This document shows positions 1 through 9,235 of a stretch of 48,019 bases of DNA, in pieces (within the stretch, counting starts at the first letter, position 1; each line of letters begins with the position of its first letter). Source of the DNA: Thiomicrospira cyclica (GTDB taxonomy: Bacteria > Pseudomonadota > Gammaproteobacteria > Thiomicrospirales > Thiomicrospiraceae); assembly GCA_022736205.1 (NCBI GenBank), contig DZAT01000005.1, positions 3,977 to 51,995 of the forward strand. Reading direction: 5' to 3'. A program made the translations under genes and the position numbers. The notes under the pieces are model-generated. The model saw only the letters and a program-made list of their open reading frames with translations, was not told the DNA's origin and searched no databases.

Positions 1-61
1 CGTTATCCGTTATCCGTTATCCGTTATCCGTTATCCGTTATCCGTTATCCGTTATCCGTTA
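1..61. repeat. Tandem heptamer repeat (CGTTATC)n
   Basis: Eight complete copies of the 7-base unit CGTTATC run head to tail, followed by a partial ninth (CGTTA). The array starts at the first base of the window, so its true length is unknown. No interruptions are seen. It lies about 235 bases upstream of a chemoreceptor start codon and outside any recognised gene. A 7-base unit is not a multiple of three, so slippage would shift a frame if it were translated. In its present place it could only change spacing upstream of the gene. Confidence 0.95.
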
Positions 62-296
62 TTATACAATAATTTACAATAAAAAAGCAATTCTTTTTAC
101 GCTAGATTTAACTGCGCCACGATGCTTAATCATAAACAATACTTATCAAACTTATCTTTCTAGTTTAATCGTTCCATTGCTTATTTCTTTACATTCGACA
201 ATAATAAAACAACAATACCTGAGCAGAGAACCATAGTATTTTTCTCGTACCAGTACTTACATTATTCCACCAAATGACCAAACGAAGGAAAGTAAC
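62..296 (+). other. AT-rich non-coding leader upstream of the chemoreceptor gene
   Basis: No convincing gene is present. The stretch is A/T-rich. It ends with a good ribosome binding site, AAGGA at about 285-289, seven bases before the ATG at 297. I looked for a sigma-28 (flagellar) promoter and found only weak matches, so no promoter is assigned. Confidence 0.5.
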
Positions 297-2486
297 ATGG
301 CCAGCCAAAAAGAGTATCACCTATCTGCAGACACAGTCATTTTGTCGACTGCTGATTTACAAGGAAACATTGTCAACTATAACGCAGGCTTTCGTGATGC
401 TTCTGGCTATACCGACGCAGAACTTAAAGGCAAACCCCACAGCATTCTGCGTCATCCCGACATGCCCAAAGAAGCTTTCAACGACTTTTGGCAAACCATT
501 CAAGCTGGTCGTCCATGGTTTGGTATTGTTAAAAATCAACGTAAGAACGGGGATCACTACTGGGTAGCCGCCAATGCCAGTCCAATTATCGACAAGGGTC
601 ATACCACGGGATACCTGTCTGTGCGTTACCCTGCGACGCGAGAACAAATTTCGACAGCAGAAAAACTTTATGCTGATGTCAAAATGGGACGCAGAGCATT
701 TCCTTATACAAAACTAAAATCAAACAACAACACCTTACCGATTGCCGTTACTGCTGTAACGCTAGCCGTTAGCCTGCCACTGTTTTTGGGTAACTTATCG
801 CTCATTGACATACTGATTAGTGGCTCTGTTGGCGTATTAAGCATTGGTTATATGGCCTACCAATTATATTTAAGCAATCACATCACCCCCGCATTAGAAA
901 AAGGCATTGAATCCCTTGCGAATGGTCGTCTTAAAACCAAAATCGAAGACAACACGCGCTTAGGTTTCGCGCTCAACATGATTCGCTCGCGTACAGCTGA
1001 AACCGATGCTAAAAACTACGATGCCATGCGTGCAGCAGAAGTCATGACAACAGCACTGAATGCCGCAACAACCAATATCATGATTGCCGATGCACACTTC
1101 AATATTACCAGCATGAACACATCGTTGCGTAGCATGTTTACACGTAACGAAGCAAAACTAAAATCGGTCTTACCACATTTCTCTGTGAATACCCTCGTCG
1201 GCGCGAACATGGACGTATTTCATCAAAACCCAGCACACCAGCGCATGATGGTCGAAAAACTTACCACAAGTTTTCAAAGCGATCTTCAGATTGCAGGATT
1301 GGTTATTCGACTTACCGTTACACCAATCAACTTAAACAACATCCGTTTGGGCTATGTTGTCGAATGGCTAGATAGAACCATTGAAGCCGCAATTGTGAAT
1401 GATATTGCCTCTGTGGTCGAAGGCATGAAAGGTGGTGAGTTTAATCGACGTATTCAAGCGGAAGCAGAAGGCAGCTTCTTAACCATTAAACACGATATTA
1501 ATGAAGCAATGGATATTATTTCATCGGCAATTAATGGTATTACGCACATTGTTAGCGCTCAAGCCAATGGCGATTTAACGCAAGAATGTACCGCCGACTT
1601 TGCTGGACAGCTATACGAACTGCAAACTGCGATTAACCAGTCAAGCAAAACACTTAAAAACATCATTTCACAAGCAATGAACTCCGCAAATACCGTTAAC
1701 CTCGCAGCGGAACAAGTTTCATCTGGCTCAGCAGATCTTTCTAGTCGCGTACAAGAACAAGCCTCTGCGTTAGAAGAAACCAGCGCAACCATGCATCAAA
1801 TGGCAGCAGCAGTACAAGCCAATACGGCTAATGCGAGAAAGGTTGCTGACCTAGCACATCAAGTACAAAATCAATCATCCGATGGCGTACAAGTCATGCA
1901 ACAAACCATTGCAGCCATGCAAGCCATTCAAGACTCGAGTAATCAAATTAGCGAGATTGTCAGCCTTATCGATGGCATTGCCTTCCAAACCAATCTACTT
2001 GCCCTAAATGCTGCTGTCGAAGCTGCACGAGCTGGCGAACATGGTCGAGGGTTTGCCGTCGTTGCCAGCGAGGTAAGAGCACTGGCTGGCAAGTCTGCTG
2101 ATGCGGCAAAAGACATTAAAGGTCTTATCGAAAACAGCATCAATCGTATCGAAAATGGCACACGTCTTGCCAATAAATCAGGCGAAATGCTCGGCGGCAT
2201 CTCTCATTCTGTCGAACAGGTTGCAGGGATGATAGAAGAAATTGCCACATCCTCACATGAACAAAGTGTCGGAATCGCGCAGGTGCATCAAGCCATCACA
2301 CAAATTGATGCGGTGACGCAACAAAACTCTGCCTTAGTAGAGCAAACGACGGCTGCGGCAGAAAGCTTACGCAACGAAGCAGAAAACCTACAACAGAATA
2401 TGGCATTTTTTAATACGGGAGAGCAAAATCAAATCACCAAGAACAGGCTGCTGCCAACGTCTTTAACAAGTCACGCTGGGCATTAA
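297..2486 (+). CDS. Aer-like PAS-domain methyl-accepting chemotaxis protein
   Basis: A 729-residue chemoreceptor that should signal to CheA/CheW at the cell pole. Residues 1-110 form a PAS domain very like that of the E. coli redox/oxygen sensor Aer: the RHPDMP motif (52-57) and KNQRKNGDHYW (79-89) match the FAD-binding face. A hydrophobic hairpin (about 147-190) anchors it without a periplasmic domain. A second PAS-like segment (about 245-350) and HAMP-like linkers (about 365-460) follow. The signalling domain has the hairpin tip [20 protein letters not shown] (560-579). There is no C-terminal WxxF pentapeptide. The last 53 bases overlap the convergent lipoprotein gene. Redox or energy taxis is inferred from the Aer resemblance; the actual ligand is unknown. 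Confidence 0.93.
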   Translation: MASQKEYHLSADTVILSTADLQGNIVNYNAGFRDASGYTDAELKGKPHSILRHPDMPKEAFNDFWQTIQAGRPWFGIVKNQRKNGDHYWVAANASPIIDKGHTTGYLSVRYPATREQISTAEKLYADVKMGRRAFPYTKLKSNNNTLPIAVTAVTLAVSLPLFLGNLSLIDILISGSVGVLSIGYMAYQLYLSNHITPALEKGIESLANGRLKTKIEDNTRLGFALNMIRSRTAETDAKNYDAMRAAEVMTTALNAATTNIMIADAHFNITSMNTSLRSMFTRNEAKLKSVLPHFSVNTLVGANMDVFHQNPAHQRMMVEKLTTSFQSDLQIAGLVIRLTVTPINLNNIRLGYVVEWLDRTIEAAIVNDIASVVEGMKGGEFNRRIQAEAEGSFLTIKHDINEAMDIISSAINGITHIVSAQANGDLTQECTADFAGQLYELQTAINQSSKTLKNIISQAMNSANTVNLAAEQVSSGSADLSSRVQEQASALEETSATMHQMAAAVQANTANARKVADLAHQVQNQSSDGVQVMQQTIAAMQAIQDSSNQISEIVSLIDGIAFQTNLLALNAAVEAARAGEHGRGFAVVASEVRALAGKSADAAKDIKGLIENSINRIENGTRLANKSGEMLGGISHSVEQVAGMIEEIATSSHEQSVGIAQVHQAITQIDAVTQQNSALVEQTTAAAESLRNEAENLQQNMAFFNTGEQNQITKNRLLPTSLTSHAGH

Positions 2487-2997
2487 TATAATCACTGATT
2501 TCATAGCCTTTTGTTTGTATCTTGTGCTGTACACTACGCTCAAAAACAGGCAAACGACTGCTTTTATCCAATAAACGACAGTTTGCTTGTAGGGTTACCA
2601 CCCCGCCAAGCATACCATCGAGCTGCAAAATGTCTGCCGACCACTGTTGGTTTGGCATCGTGCGATTATCGGCAGGATAAAGATAAACGCCATCTTGCGG
2701 ATGCAAAGCTTGTAGCTCGGTTGCTAACAGTTGACTGATTTCTTCTTGCAAACGCCCGCCCCATTGGTGTTGCTCTTCGAACTTAAGCTCACTATCCGAT
2801 AGACGTACAACCAACTGCGGACGATTGAGCAGTTTCGGCAATGTCACCACGCTAACACCAACACGATGCGCTGTTGGATGCGTGTTACTCAACAGCGCGC
2901 TTGCTTGACCATCCTGCAAGGCATAATAACGCACAGACGATGAAAAACAACCCGCCAACAAGACACTCATCAGTAAAACAAACATCATCGCTTTCAT
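2434..2997 (-). CDS. pqiC: PqiC-like outer-membrane lipoprotein
   Basis: A 187-residue lipoprotein with a signal peptide ending in the lipobox LLAGC (Cys17 lipidated). It matches the ABC-type transport auxiliary lipoprotein family, which includes PqiC: short mature domain, N-terminal RYYALQDG, and a central V(V)TLPKLLNRPQLVVR segment. In E. coli, PqiC sits in the outer membrane and docks the periplasmic PqiB tunnel for lipid movement between membranes. It starts two bases after the pqiB stop, so it is the last gene of the pqi set. Its 3' end overlaps the convergent chemoreceptor gene by 53 bases. Confidence 0.88.
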   Translation of the reverse strand: MKAMMFVLLMSVLLAGCFSSSVRYYALQDGQASALLSNTHPTAHRVGVSVVTLPKLLNRPQLVVRLSDSELKFEEQHQWGGRLQEEISQLLATELQALHPQDGVYLYPADNRTMPNQQWSADILQLDGMLGGVVTLQANCRLLDKSSRLPVFERSVQHKIQTKGYEISDYINAQRDLLKTLAAACSW

Positions 2998-2999
2998 CT

Positions 3000-4640
3000 T
3001 TATTCCTTCCCAAAAATAACAGCATTGGGTTGACGTTGCAGCGTATCAGCCAAGGTTTCAATCGCACCTGCAGCACGCGCAACTTCTTGCATTAAGGTAC
3101 GCATGTCGTGTTGTAGTAGCGAATCATCCGACAGCGCCTTATCTGTTGTTGCTAGCGTTTTATTGAGCATTTGCAGGGTGGTTTGTGTTTGCGCTAAGGT
3201 ATCATTAACCTGTGTTGGCATACTTTGAACCTTGCTCAGCGTCGTATTAACTTGTTTCAATAACACTTCTGTCTGACGCAATACCGACGAGTCTTGTTTG
3301 CTATCCAGCATCCGATGCAAGCCCTTGGCCGTCTGGTGTAATTCATGAATCGTATCTTGAATGGGCGCTTTTTCGAGCTGAGCCATTACGCTCCCCATAC
3401 GATGCATAATCTGCTCCATATCCGTCTGTACCGTCGGAAAAACAACGTAACCATGATCTTGCACTAACGCAACCTCTGGTGCTTTTTCTTGGTAATCAAT
3501 ATCAATCAACATCTGACCCGTTAACAAATTTGCTGGCTTAAGTTGCGCTCTTAAGCCTTTATGAATCATTGCCGTCAGCAACTTTCGTGTCTGTTCAGCA
3601 TCTCGCCCCAACGCCAAACGCTCTGGCCACAACTCGACCAAAACTGGAAGCTCCACGGTCAATTGGTGTTCATCAAAACGCGCACGCACATCAAGAACAC
3701 GCCCGACTTCTAATCCTTTATGTTCGATACGAGCACCATTACTGAGTCCTGCGACACTACCCGTAAACAGCATCAAATAGCTCAGTCTGACACTTGGCGT
3801 GTCTTGAGTAATACTATCTTTATCGGGATAAAGGGCAAACAGATGACCTTCTTGAACGGGCTGTTCAGCATCAAGCTGAAGAATATTTTCAAACGCCAAA
3901 CCGCCCTGCATAAATGACAGCAGCGACTCCATTTGTGCTCTGACACCGTCACTGCTCATTTTGATATCAATGCCATTCACATTCCAAAATCGTGTTTCAC
4001 TCCGAACCAATCGATCATAAGGACTGCGCACAAAGACTTGAATACGCATTCTATCGTCTTTGCCAAGGGTATAAGAAACCACCTCCCCCACAGCAATACC
4101 TCGATAAAACACAGGAGACCCCACATCCATCGAACCCAAACGATCCGCACTCAACCAAAACTGACGACCATCAGAAGCACCACTCAATGTCGGGGGTTCA
4201 TCTAACCCCTGCACAATGCGATCTAACGCTTCGCTCGACTCACCAGGGGTCAGCGCAATATAAGCTCCCGACAAAAGGGTACTTAATCCACTAATCGTTC
4301 GTGTCGTGACACGGGGACGCACCACCCAAAAGCGGGCATCCTGACGTAATTGTTTCGCAATCGTTCGATCCATAGCAATGCGAACGCGAACATGATCGAG
4401 ATGATCACTTAAGCTAACCTGAGTAACCTTGCCCACATCCACATCTTTATAACGAACACGGGTTTTACCCGCCTCGATACCCGTTGCCGTGGCAAACTCA
4501 ACTTCTAGTGTTTGCCCCTGACTGCGCCATGCTTCGTAACCAATATAACCTGCAATGATTAAAGCAACAACGGGAACCAACCACACCAATGACCACTGGC
4601 GAGAACGGCGAATCACTCGCGCTGGAACCACATCAGACAT
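3000..4640 (-). CDS. pqiB: PqiB-like MCE-domain intermembrane transport protein
   Basis: A 546-residue protein with one N-terminal membrane anchor (LVWLVPVVALIIAGYIGYEA) followed by three MlaD/MCE modules and a C-terminal coiled coil (about residues 405-530). This is the PqiB/YebT arrangement, which in E. coli forms stacked hexameric rings and a long needle spanning the periplasm. An upstream in-frame start at 4691 exists. I chose the ATG at 4640 because AAGGTGG lies just before it and because it overlaps the preceding pqiA stop by 8 bases (ATGTCTGA), a normal translational coupling. Cargo is not shown by the sequence; phospholipid is the family assumption. Confidence 0.92.
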   Translation of the reverse strand: MSDVVPARVIRRSRQWSLVWLVPVVALIIAGYIGYEAWRSQGQTLEVEFATATGIEAGKTRVRYKDVDVGKVTQVSLSDHLDHVRVRIAMDRTIAKQLRQDARFWVVRPRVTTRTISGLSTLLSGAYIALTPGESSEALDRIVQGLDEPPTLSGASDGRQFWLSADRLGSMDVGSPVFYRGIAVGEVVSYTLGKDDRMRIQVFVRSPYDRLVRSETRFWNVNGIDIKMSSDGVRAQMESLLSFMQGGLAFENILQLDAEQPVQEGHLFALYPDKDSITQDTPSVRLSYLMLFTGSVAGLSNGARIEHKGLEVGRVLDVRARFDEHQLTVELPVLVELWPERLALGRDAEQTRKLLTAMIHKGLRAQLKPANLLTGQMLIDIDYQEKAPEVALVQDHGYVVFPTVQTDMEQIMHRMGSVMAQLEKAPIQDTIHELHQTAKGLHRMLDSKQDSSVLRQTEVLLKQVNTTLSKVQSMPTQVNDTLAQTQTTLQMLNKTLATTDKALSDDSLLQHDMRTLMQEVARAAGAIETLADTLQRQPNAVIFGKE

Positions 4641-5265
4641 GTTCACCACCTTGCTTATCCGCACACACATCCCATAACCAACGCGTATCAAAAATTGACG
4701 TCGCCCAAAGCGTTAACAATACCACTGCAGCAAAAGACAAACTGCCCGCCCCCGCTTTGATCGTCGCAAACTCACCAAACTGCACCAAAGCGACCAATAA
4801 CGCAATCACGAAAACATCGACCATCGACCATTTACCCATAAATTCAATCAGACGATATAACCGTGTTTTATCTCGCAAGCGCGCACACCAACGAAACTGA
4901 ACACTCAGCAATAAACCTGCCAACACGACTATCTTTGACAAGGGAACCAAAATACTGGCAACAAACACCACCAAGGCTAACAACCACGCACCTGTTTGCA
5001 CAAAATGAATAACCCCGCCCATCAAGGTATTACTCGAATCACGCCCTAAAGACACCATTGTCATGACAGGCAATAAATTCGCAGGAACATACAAAATAAC
5101 AGCAGCCAACAATAATGCCCAGACAGAAAGCAACTTGGGCGCACCACGCCGTTGCAATGCACTCCCACAACGACCACAGGCGACAAGCGCATCTGTTTCG
5201 ATGCGATTGAGCTGAGTACAATAAGGACATGGCACAAGATGATGAGACAAGGCAGTTAACGACAT
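4633..5265 (-). CDS. pqiA: PqiA-type membrane protein, C-terminal half
   Basis: A 210-residue inner-membrane protein with a zinc-ribbon-like start (CPYC, then CGRC about 17 residues later) and four hydrophobic segments. In E. coli, PqiA is one protein of about 417 residues holding two such halves; here this is the second half as its own gene. An upstream TTG at 5283 would extend it by six residues. The ATG at 5265 is preferred because it is the first ATG and overlaps the preceding stop by 10 bases. It probably pairs with the first half to anchor PqiB in the inner membrane. Confidence 0.86.
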   Translation of the reverse strand: MSLTALSHHLVPCPYCTQLNRIETDALVACGRCGSALQRRGAPKLLSVWALLLAAVILYVPANLLPVMTMVSLGRDSSNTLMGGVIHFVQTGAWLLALVVFVASILVPLSKIVVLAGLLLSVQFRWCARLRDKTRLYRLIEFMGKWSMVDVFVIALLVALVQFGEFATIKAGAGSLSFAAVVLLTLWATSIFDTRWLWDVCADKQGGEHV

Positions 5266-5852
5266 TGTTCTACCGCCCGCCAATAAACATCAGGATCAAA
5301 CAATAACTGAATGGCACTCATAACCAACATTAACGCCACAAACGCCAACAATGACCATCCTGGTAGTAATTGTGCCGAATCCGCTAACTTGACAGCAGTA
5401 ACCAACAAACTCAGAAAAAACACTTCCAGCATCATCCAACCCTGATTTGCATACAATAAACGAAATGCCCAACCAACGAAAGGCGGTTTGCGCTCAAAAC
5501 GTAAGGGTAAAAACAACCACAGCATCATCGCCAAATGAAAAAAAGGCGCGACAAAACTGGTCATCGCAACCAAAATTGCTAACAACCAGGCTTCTTGATC
5601 CAACATAGCAAAGGCAGTTTGCCACAATGACAAAGGCTGCTGAACCCCATTCACATCGAGTGTCAGTATGGGCAAAGCAAGACTAGAAACCCAAAGAAGC
5701 AATCCAGAAAGAATTAAGGCAAAAATTGAATCCATCGAACGCCCACCGCGTGCTAACACAGCATCACAGCGAGGACACAAAGCGCGCTCGTTATGCTTTA
5801 ATGGTGTAATGGTTACCAACAGATCACAATCGGGACAGGCTTTTTTCATCAT
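5256..5852 (-). CDS. pqiA: PqiA-type membrane protein, N-terminal half
   Basis: A 198-residue protein starting with two CxxC pairs (CPDC and CPRC) followed by four hydrophobic segments, the same plan as the next gene. Together the two make one PqiA equivalent. Tandem ATGs at 5852 and 5849 follow AGGGG at good spacing. It starts 15 bases after the purK stop, so it may be read from the purEK promoter. No promoter of its own is evident in that gap. Confidence 0.86.
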   Translation of the reverse strand: MMKKACPDCDLLVTITPLKHNERALCPRCDAVLARGGRSMDSIFALILSGLLLWVSSLALPILTLDVNGVQQPLSLWQTAFAMLDQEAWLLAILVAMTSFVAPFFHLAMMLWLFLPLRFERKPPFVGWAFRLLYANQGWMMLEVFFLSLLVTAVKLADSAQLLPGWSLLAFVALMLVMSAIQLLFDPDVYWRAVEQCR

Positions 5853-5867
5853 GCTTGCCCCTAGGTA

Positions 5868-6956
5868 CTAAGGTTGAAGCGCTCTAATCGCTTCGATACG
5901 CTGCTGTAACTCCACGAAAGACGATGCAGTTACGTTGATATGTCCCAACTTGCGCCCAGCGCGAGGCGCTTTATCGTACAAATGCACCGCTGCATGCGGA
6001 ATTTTGAGTGCCGACTGCCAATCGCCTAAATCACCAATGAGGTTAATCATCGCAGCAACAGGCACTTCCATCCCTGCATCGCCTAACGGCAAGCCCAACA
6101 AAGCACGACAGTGATTCTCGAACTGATCCGTCCAAGCACCGTCCTGACTCCAGTGTCCTGAGTTATGTACCCGTGGCGCCATTTCGTTGGCAACAAGTCC
6201 CTTGTCCGTATCGAACAGCTCTAACGCCAAAATACCCACATAATCCAATTCGCGCATGACCGACTGAATCGCTGCTTGTGCTTGATGTGTCAATTCATGA
6301 CTGACATTCGGTGCTGGCGCAACCGTTAAGCGCAAAATACCATCAACATGCGCATTTTCAACTAAGGGATAAAAAGCCACGTCGCCCGAAGCGCTTCGTG
6401 CAGCAATAATCGACAACTCGCGACTAAAACTGACAAAGCCTTCTAAAATCAGCTCGCGATTACCAATGCGCTGCCATGCAGCATCGACATCATCTTGACA
6501 GCGCAATACTGCCTGACCCTTGCCATCGTAGCCTTCGGTGGTGGTTTTAAGTACCGCTGGCAAGCCAATCGCGTTAACAGCATCGTGCAACTCAGCAAGG
6601 CTATTCACAAGCGCAAAAGGCGCAGTTTGAATACCAAGACTGCGAAACAGCGTCTTCTCACGTCCACGATGTTGCGCAGTATGCAATGCCTTCGCAGGTG
6701 GAAAAACGGGTTTGCGAGCAACAATACGCTCTACTAACGCAACGGGTGTGTTTTCAGACTCAAAAGTCACCACATCGACTGCATCAATAAAAGCATCGAG
6801 CTGATCCTGATGATACAAAGCACCCAAGGTCTGACTGGTTGAGCTAGGCACATCTTCGTAAAAGGCAAAACGCGCCCCTAAGCGTGTTCCCGCCAATGCC
6901 AACATGCGACCCAGCTGACCCGCGCCAATCACACCAATGACAGGACCGACACTCAT
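5868..6956 (-). CDS. purK: N5-carboxyaminoimidazole ribonucleotide synthase
   Basis: The 362-residue ATP-grasp enzyme PurK converts AIR, ATP and bicarbonate to N5-CAIR in de novo purine synthesis. The N-terminus has the typical [13 protein letters not shown]. The ATP-grasp core contains [12 protein letters not shown] and [14 protein letters not shown], and [14 protein letters not shown] is the PurK active-site signature. Length is normal for the family. It overlaps the purE stop by four bases (ATGA), so the two steps are translationally coupled. Confidence 0.97.
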   Translation of the reverse strand: MSVGPVIGVIGAGQLGRMLALAGTRLGARFAFYEDVPSSTSQTLGALYHQDQLDAFIDAVDVVTFESENTPVALVERIVARKPVFPPAKALHTAQHRGREKTLFRSLGIQTAPFALVNSLAELHDAVNAIGLPAVLKTTTEGYDGKGQAVLRCQDDVDAAWQRIGNRELILEGFVSFSRELSIIAARSASGDVAFYPLVENAHVDGILRLTVAPAPNVSHELTHQAQAAIQSVMRELDYVGILALELFDTDKGLVANEMAPRVHNSGHWSQDGAWTDQFENHCRALLGLPLGDAGMEVPVAAMINLIGDLGDWQSALKIPHAAVHLYDKAPRAGRKLGHINVTASSFVELQQRIEAIRALQP

Positions 6957-7450
6957 AGCACAGGATCCGCTTGTTCTAACACAGCATTGGTTTGCGCAGC
7001 ACGAAATACATCGACTTTCTGAGCCAATGCACTATCGGTTGTCGCCAAAATTTGCGTTGCCAAGATACCTGCATTTTTCGCACCCGCATCGCCGATGGCT
7101 AAAGTCGCTACAGGAATCCCACCTGGCATTTGTACAATCGACAATAAAGAATCCAACCCAGACAAGGCTTTAGACTGCACAGGAACACCCAATACGGGTA
7201 AGCGCGTCATGCTGGCGACCATACCTGGCAAATGCGCAGCGCCGCCCGCGCCTGCAATAACCACTTTTAAGCCACGATCGGCAGCCGACTTAGCATAGCT
7301 TACCAATAAATCGGGGGTACGATGCGCCGAAACCACTTTGGTTTCGTAAGGCACGCCAAACTGTTCAAGCATCATCGCAGCTTGTTGCATTGTCGGCCAA
7401 TCCGACTGAGAACCCATAATAATACCGACAACAGGAGACATAGCAATCAT
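6953..7450 (-). CDS. purE: N5-carboxyaminoimidazole ribonucleotide mutase
   Basis: A 165-residue class I PurE that rearranges N5-CAIR (made by PurK) to CAIR in the cytoplasm. It carries GSQSDWPTM, the catalytic AHRTP, and [14 protein letters not shown]. The first ATG is at 7450; another in frame at 7441 ([10 protein letters not shown]) would remove three residues. Neither has a strong ribosome binding site, so the start is not settled. A TATAAT box on the same strand lies about 20 bases upstream. Confidence 0.97.
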   Translation of the reverse strand: MIAMSPVVGIIMGSQSDWPTMQQAAMMLEQFGVPYETKVVSAHRTPDLLVSYAKSAADRGLKVVIAGAGGAAHLPGMVASMTRLPVLGVPVQSKALSGLDSLLSIVQMPGGIPVATLAIGDAGAKNAGILATQILATTDSALAQKVDVFRAAQTNAVLEQADPVL

Positions 7451-7470
7451 TCACGCAAGTTCAAAAGGGT

Positions 7471-7476
7471 ATTATA
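7471..7476 (-). promoter_or_regulatory. Candidate -10 box for purEK(-pqi)
   Basis: A perfect TATAAT reads on the minus strand about 20 bases before the purE start. No good -35 is visible at 16-18 bases; that position falls inside the end of the neighbouring interspersed element. The assignment rests only on sequence match and position. Confidence 0.4.
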
Positions 7477-7486
7477 TAAAAGTAAT

Positions 7487-7625
7487 CTCTAAAAACCTAA
7501 CGGGATGGTGGTCTGGAGAAAGGGATTACAAAAAACAACAGATAACTAATTGATTTAAAAATCTTCCTCCAGCAAAAAAACAAACTTGGAAAATCTAAAA
7601 AAGCGAAGCGGCGTTTTTAGATTTT
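7487..7625 (+). repeat. Interspersed palindromic element, copy A
   Basis: Starts with CTCTAAAAACC and ends with GTTTTTAGA, an imperfect terminal inverted repeat. Inside are the G-rich arm (GGGATGGTGGTCTGG) and the complementary TTCCTCCAGC arm, followed by AAAAAAACAAACTTGGAAAA. The right end is a hairpin with a 12-bp stem (7590-7601 with 7614-7625) and an AGCGAAGCGGCG-type loop. It fills most of the gap between purE and the outer-membrane protein gene. It may also act as a transcription barrier behind the latter. Confidence 0.8.
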
Positions 7626-7633
7626 CTCATGAG

Positions 7634-8767
7634 TTACGGCAACCAATGCAAACTGGCTTGCCAACCGAGTAGCGCATAAAATCCTGTTAAGCCAGTCGAT
7701 TGTGTTTCTTCTCCCAATTGCAAACGGGTGCGTAACCAGCCATTGGGATCATGTTCAAGCAACAAACTCTGACGACTCATATTGGCAACACCCTGAAAAT
7801 CCGATTGCGTCCCTTCATAACGAATCCCAGCTCGCCATTGCGGATGCCAACGGTACAAACCCATTAAATAATACCCCTGAGAAGCCTCAAAATCCACAAT
7901 CGCATCCCCCGAAATATCTCGACGCAACCACTCGCCCTGCACCTGCCAATAGTCATCATCGTTAAGCCACTGCTTAATGGTTAAATCAATACCCGACCAC
8001 TGAGCCGACTGCTGACTTATGCCCCCCATCACCTGTCCCTGTGCCACACTGGCACCTAGCAAAGAATGTAAGCCATTGCCCCAATGCTCGCCCCAACGAC
8101 TAAACACCGAACTTAAAGCAGGCTTTGCCCTGTCATCGTTAAATTGATCTCGATTGGTTGCACTCAACTGCTCAACACCCAGCATCCATGTTTTGCTTGG
8201 CAAAAAAGAGAGCTGCACGCCTTTCTCTTGTAAGGCTGTACCCTCACCAAATAAACGCTTATAAACCAGTGGCGCATCGACAAAATCACGATCATGCGTG
8301 TGTTGACTGTTCAAACGACCAAAACCCGAAAAAAACTGACCCACTTTAAGTTGCACACCGTAACCCAAATAGGTGGTAACAAAGCCTTCATCTAGAATCA
8401 CATCATCTGCCGTTGCATTCACATTGACAAAATAACGCCAATTGCCCTTCGGCTTACCTTCGATAACCAAATCATTCCATTGGTTATGCGCATGATCGTG
8501 CCTATCCTGCCATTCACTGCTTACCCGATTATGACGATCGACCAGCAAACTACTGCCTTGCGCCATAAACATGAATCGACTATCGGCATCGGGCCAACCA
8601 TGCGGATGCAACTGTGGTGCTTCGTCGTTAAAAAACTCATTAAACAACGCCTGACGATCTTCAACACCCTCAGTCATCTCTGCCTGTAACAACTCCCAAT
8701 CGGTGGGGGCAGCGACGACAAGCTCAGAATAGACATAACAGAACACAGCTAACCAAAGCAGTTTCAT
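7634..8767 (-). CDS. Putative outer-membrane beta-barrel protein, coupled to mntR
   Basis: A 377-residue protein with a signal peptide cleaved near VVAA (about residue 20). The rest has alternating amphipathic strands, many aromatic residues and a C-terminal strand ending LHWLP, all typical of a porin-like barrel. An HDHAH cluster near residue 90 could bind a metal. Its start overlaps the mntR stop by four bases (ATGA), so it is co-translated with the manganese regulator and faces the Mn transporter mntH across a shared control region. A role in manganese passage across the outer membrane is an inference from this context only. I do not recognise a named family, and other porin-like functions are possible. 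Confidence 0.75.
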   Translation of the reverse strand: MKLLWLAVFCYVYSELVVAAPTDWELLQAEMTEGVEDRQALFNEFFNDEAPQLHPHGWPDADSRFMFMAQGSSLLVDRHNRVSSEWQDRHDHAHNQWNDLVIEGKPKGNWRYFVNVNATADDVILDEGFVTTYLGYGVQLKVGQFFSGFGRLNSQHTHDRDFVDAPLVYKRLFGEGTALQEKGVQLSFLPSKTWMLGVEQLSATNRDQFNDDRAKPALSSVFSRWGEHWGNGLHSLLGASVAQGQVMGGISQQSAQWSGIDLTIKQWLNDDDYWQVQGEWLRRDISGDAIVDFEASQGYYLMGLYRWHPQWRAGIRYEGTQSDFQGVANMSRQSLLLEHDPNGWLRTRLQLGEETQSTGLTGFYALLGWQASLHWLP

Positions 8768-9204
8768 GAACGATGCCCCTGCAAATAAGACTCAAAAGTG
8801 GCCAATGTTTGAGCACTAATATGATGTTCTATCCCTTCAGCATCGGCTTGTGCTGTTTCTTCATCAACACCCAATGCGATTAATAAGTTAGTAACCACCT
8901 GATGGCGATGACGTGATTCCGTTGCTAAGTTTTCACCCACATCCGTTAAAAACAGCCCTCGATAAGGTTTGGTGTTAATCAGCCCTTCTTTTTGTAGCCG
9001 ATTAACCGTCTTCACCACCGTTGCATGACTCACCCCTAAGCGTTTAGCAACATCAACCGAGCGCGCTTCGCCCGTAGTGGCAATTAAATCAGAAATTAAC
9101 TCGACATAATCCTGTGCCGTCGCTGCATTACGTGCATCTCTGGCTTGTTGAAAACGTGCTGCTTGCGCTTGTTCATCGGGCAGTTGCTCTAGGCTAGGAG
9201 TCAT
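8764..9204 (-). CDS. mntR: Manganese-responsive transcriptional regulator MntR
   Basis: A 146-residue DtxR-family regulator closely matching E. coli MntR. DDYVELISDLI is mirrored by QDYVELISDLI, then GEARSVDVAKRLGVSHATVV (winged helix), and AEGIEHHIS with the Mn-binding acidic and His residues. It should repress mntH when Mn(II) is plentiful. A GTG at 9267 would add 21 residues of poor quality that cover the operator. The ATG at 9204 gives the family length and is preferred, although its ribosome binding site is weak. Confidence 0.94.
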   Translation of the reverse strand: MTPSLEQLPDEQAQAARFQQARDARNAATAQDYVELISDLIATTGEARSVDVAKRLGVSHATVVKTVNRLQKEGLINTKPYRGLFLTDVGENLATESRHRHQVVTNLLIALGVDEETAQADAEGIEHHISAQTLATFESYLQGHRS

Positions 9205-9235
9205 AACGAACACTTTATTACTTGATAATGGTTGT

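Noticed and set aside
1-61. Heptamer array as replication iterons or a CRISPR-like array
   Set aside because: The unit is 7 bases with no spacers, far shorter than iterons or CRISPR repeats, and no rep or cas gene is present.
61-296. Sigma-28 promoter upstream of the first chemoreceptor
   Set aside because: The best candidate around 175-201 matches the -35 at only about four of eight positions, which is no better than chance in AT-rich DNA.
3000-4691. PqiB start at 4691
   Set aside because: It would overlap pqiA by 59 bases and adds residues that do not match the family; the ATG at 4640 has a strong ribosome site and an 8-base overlap.
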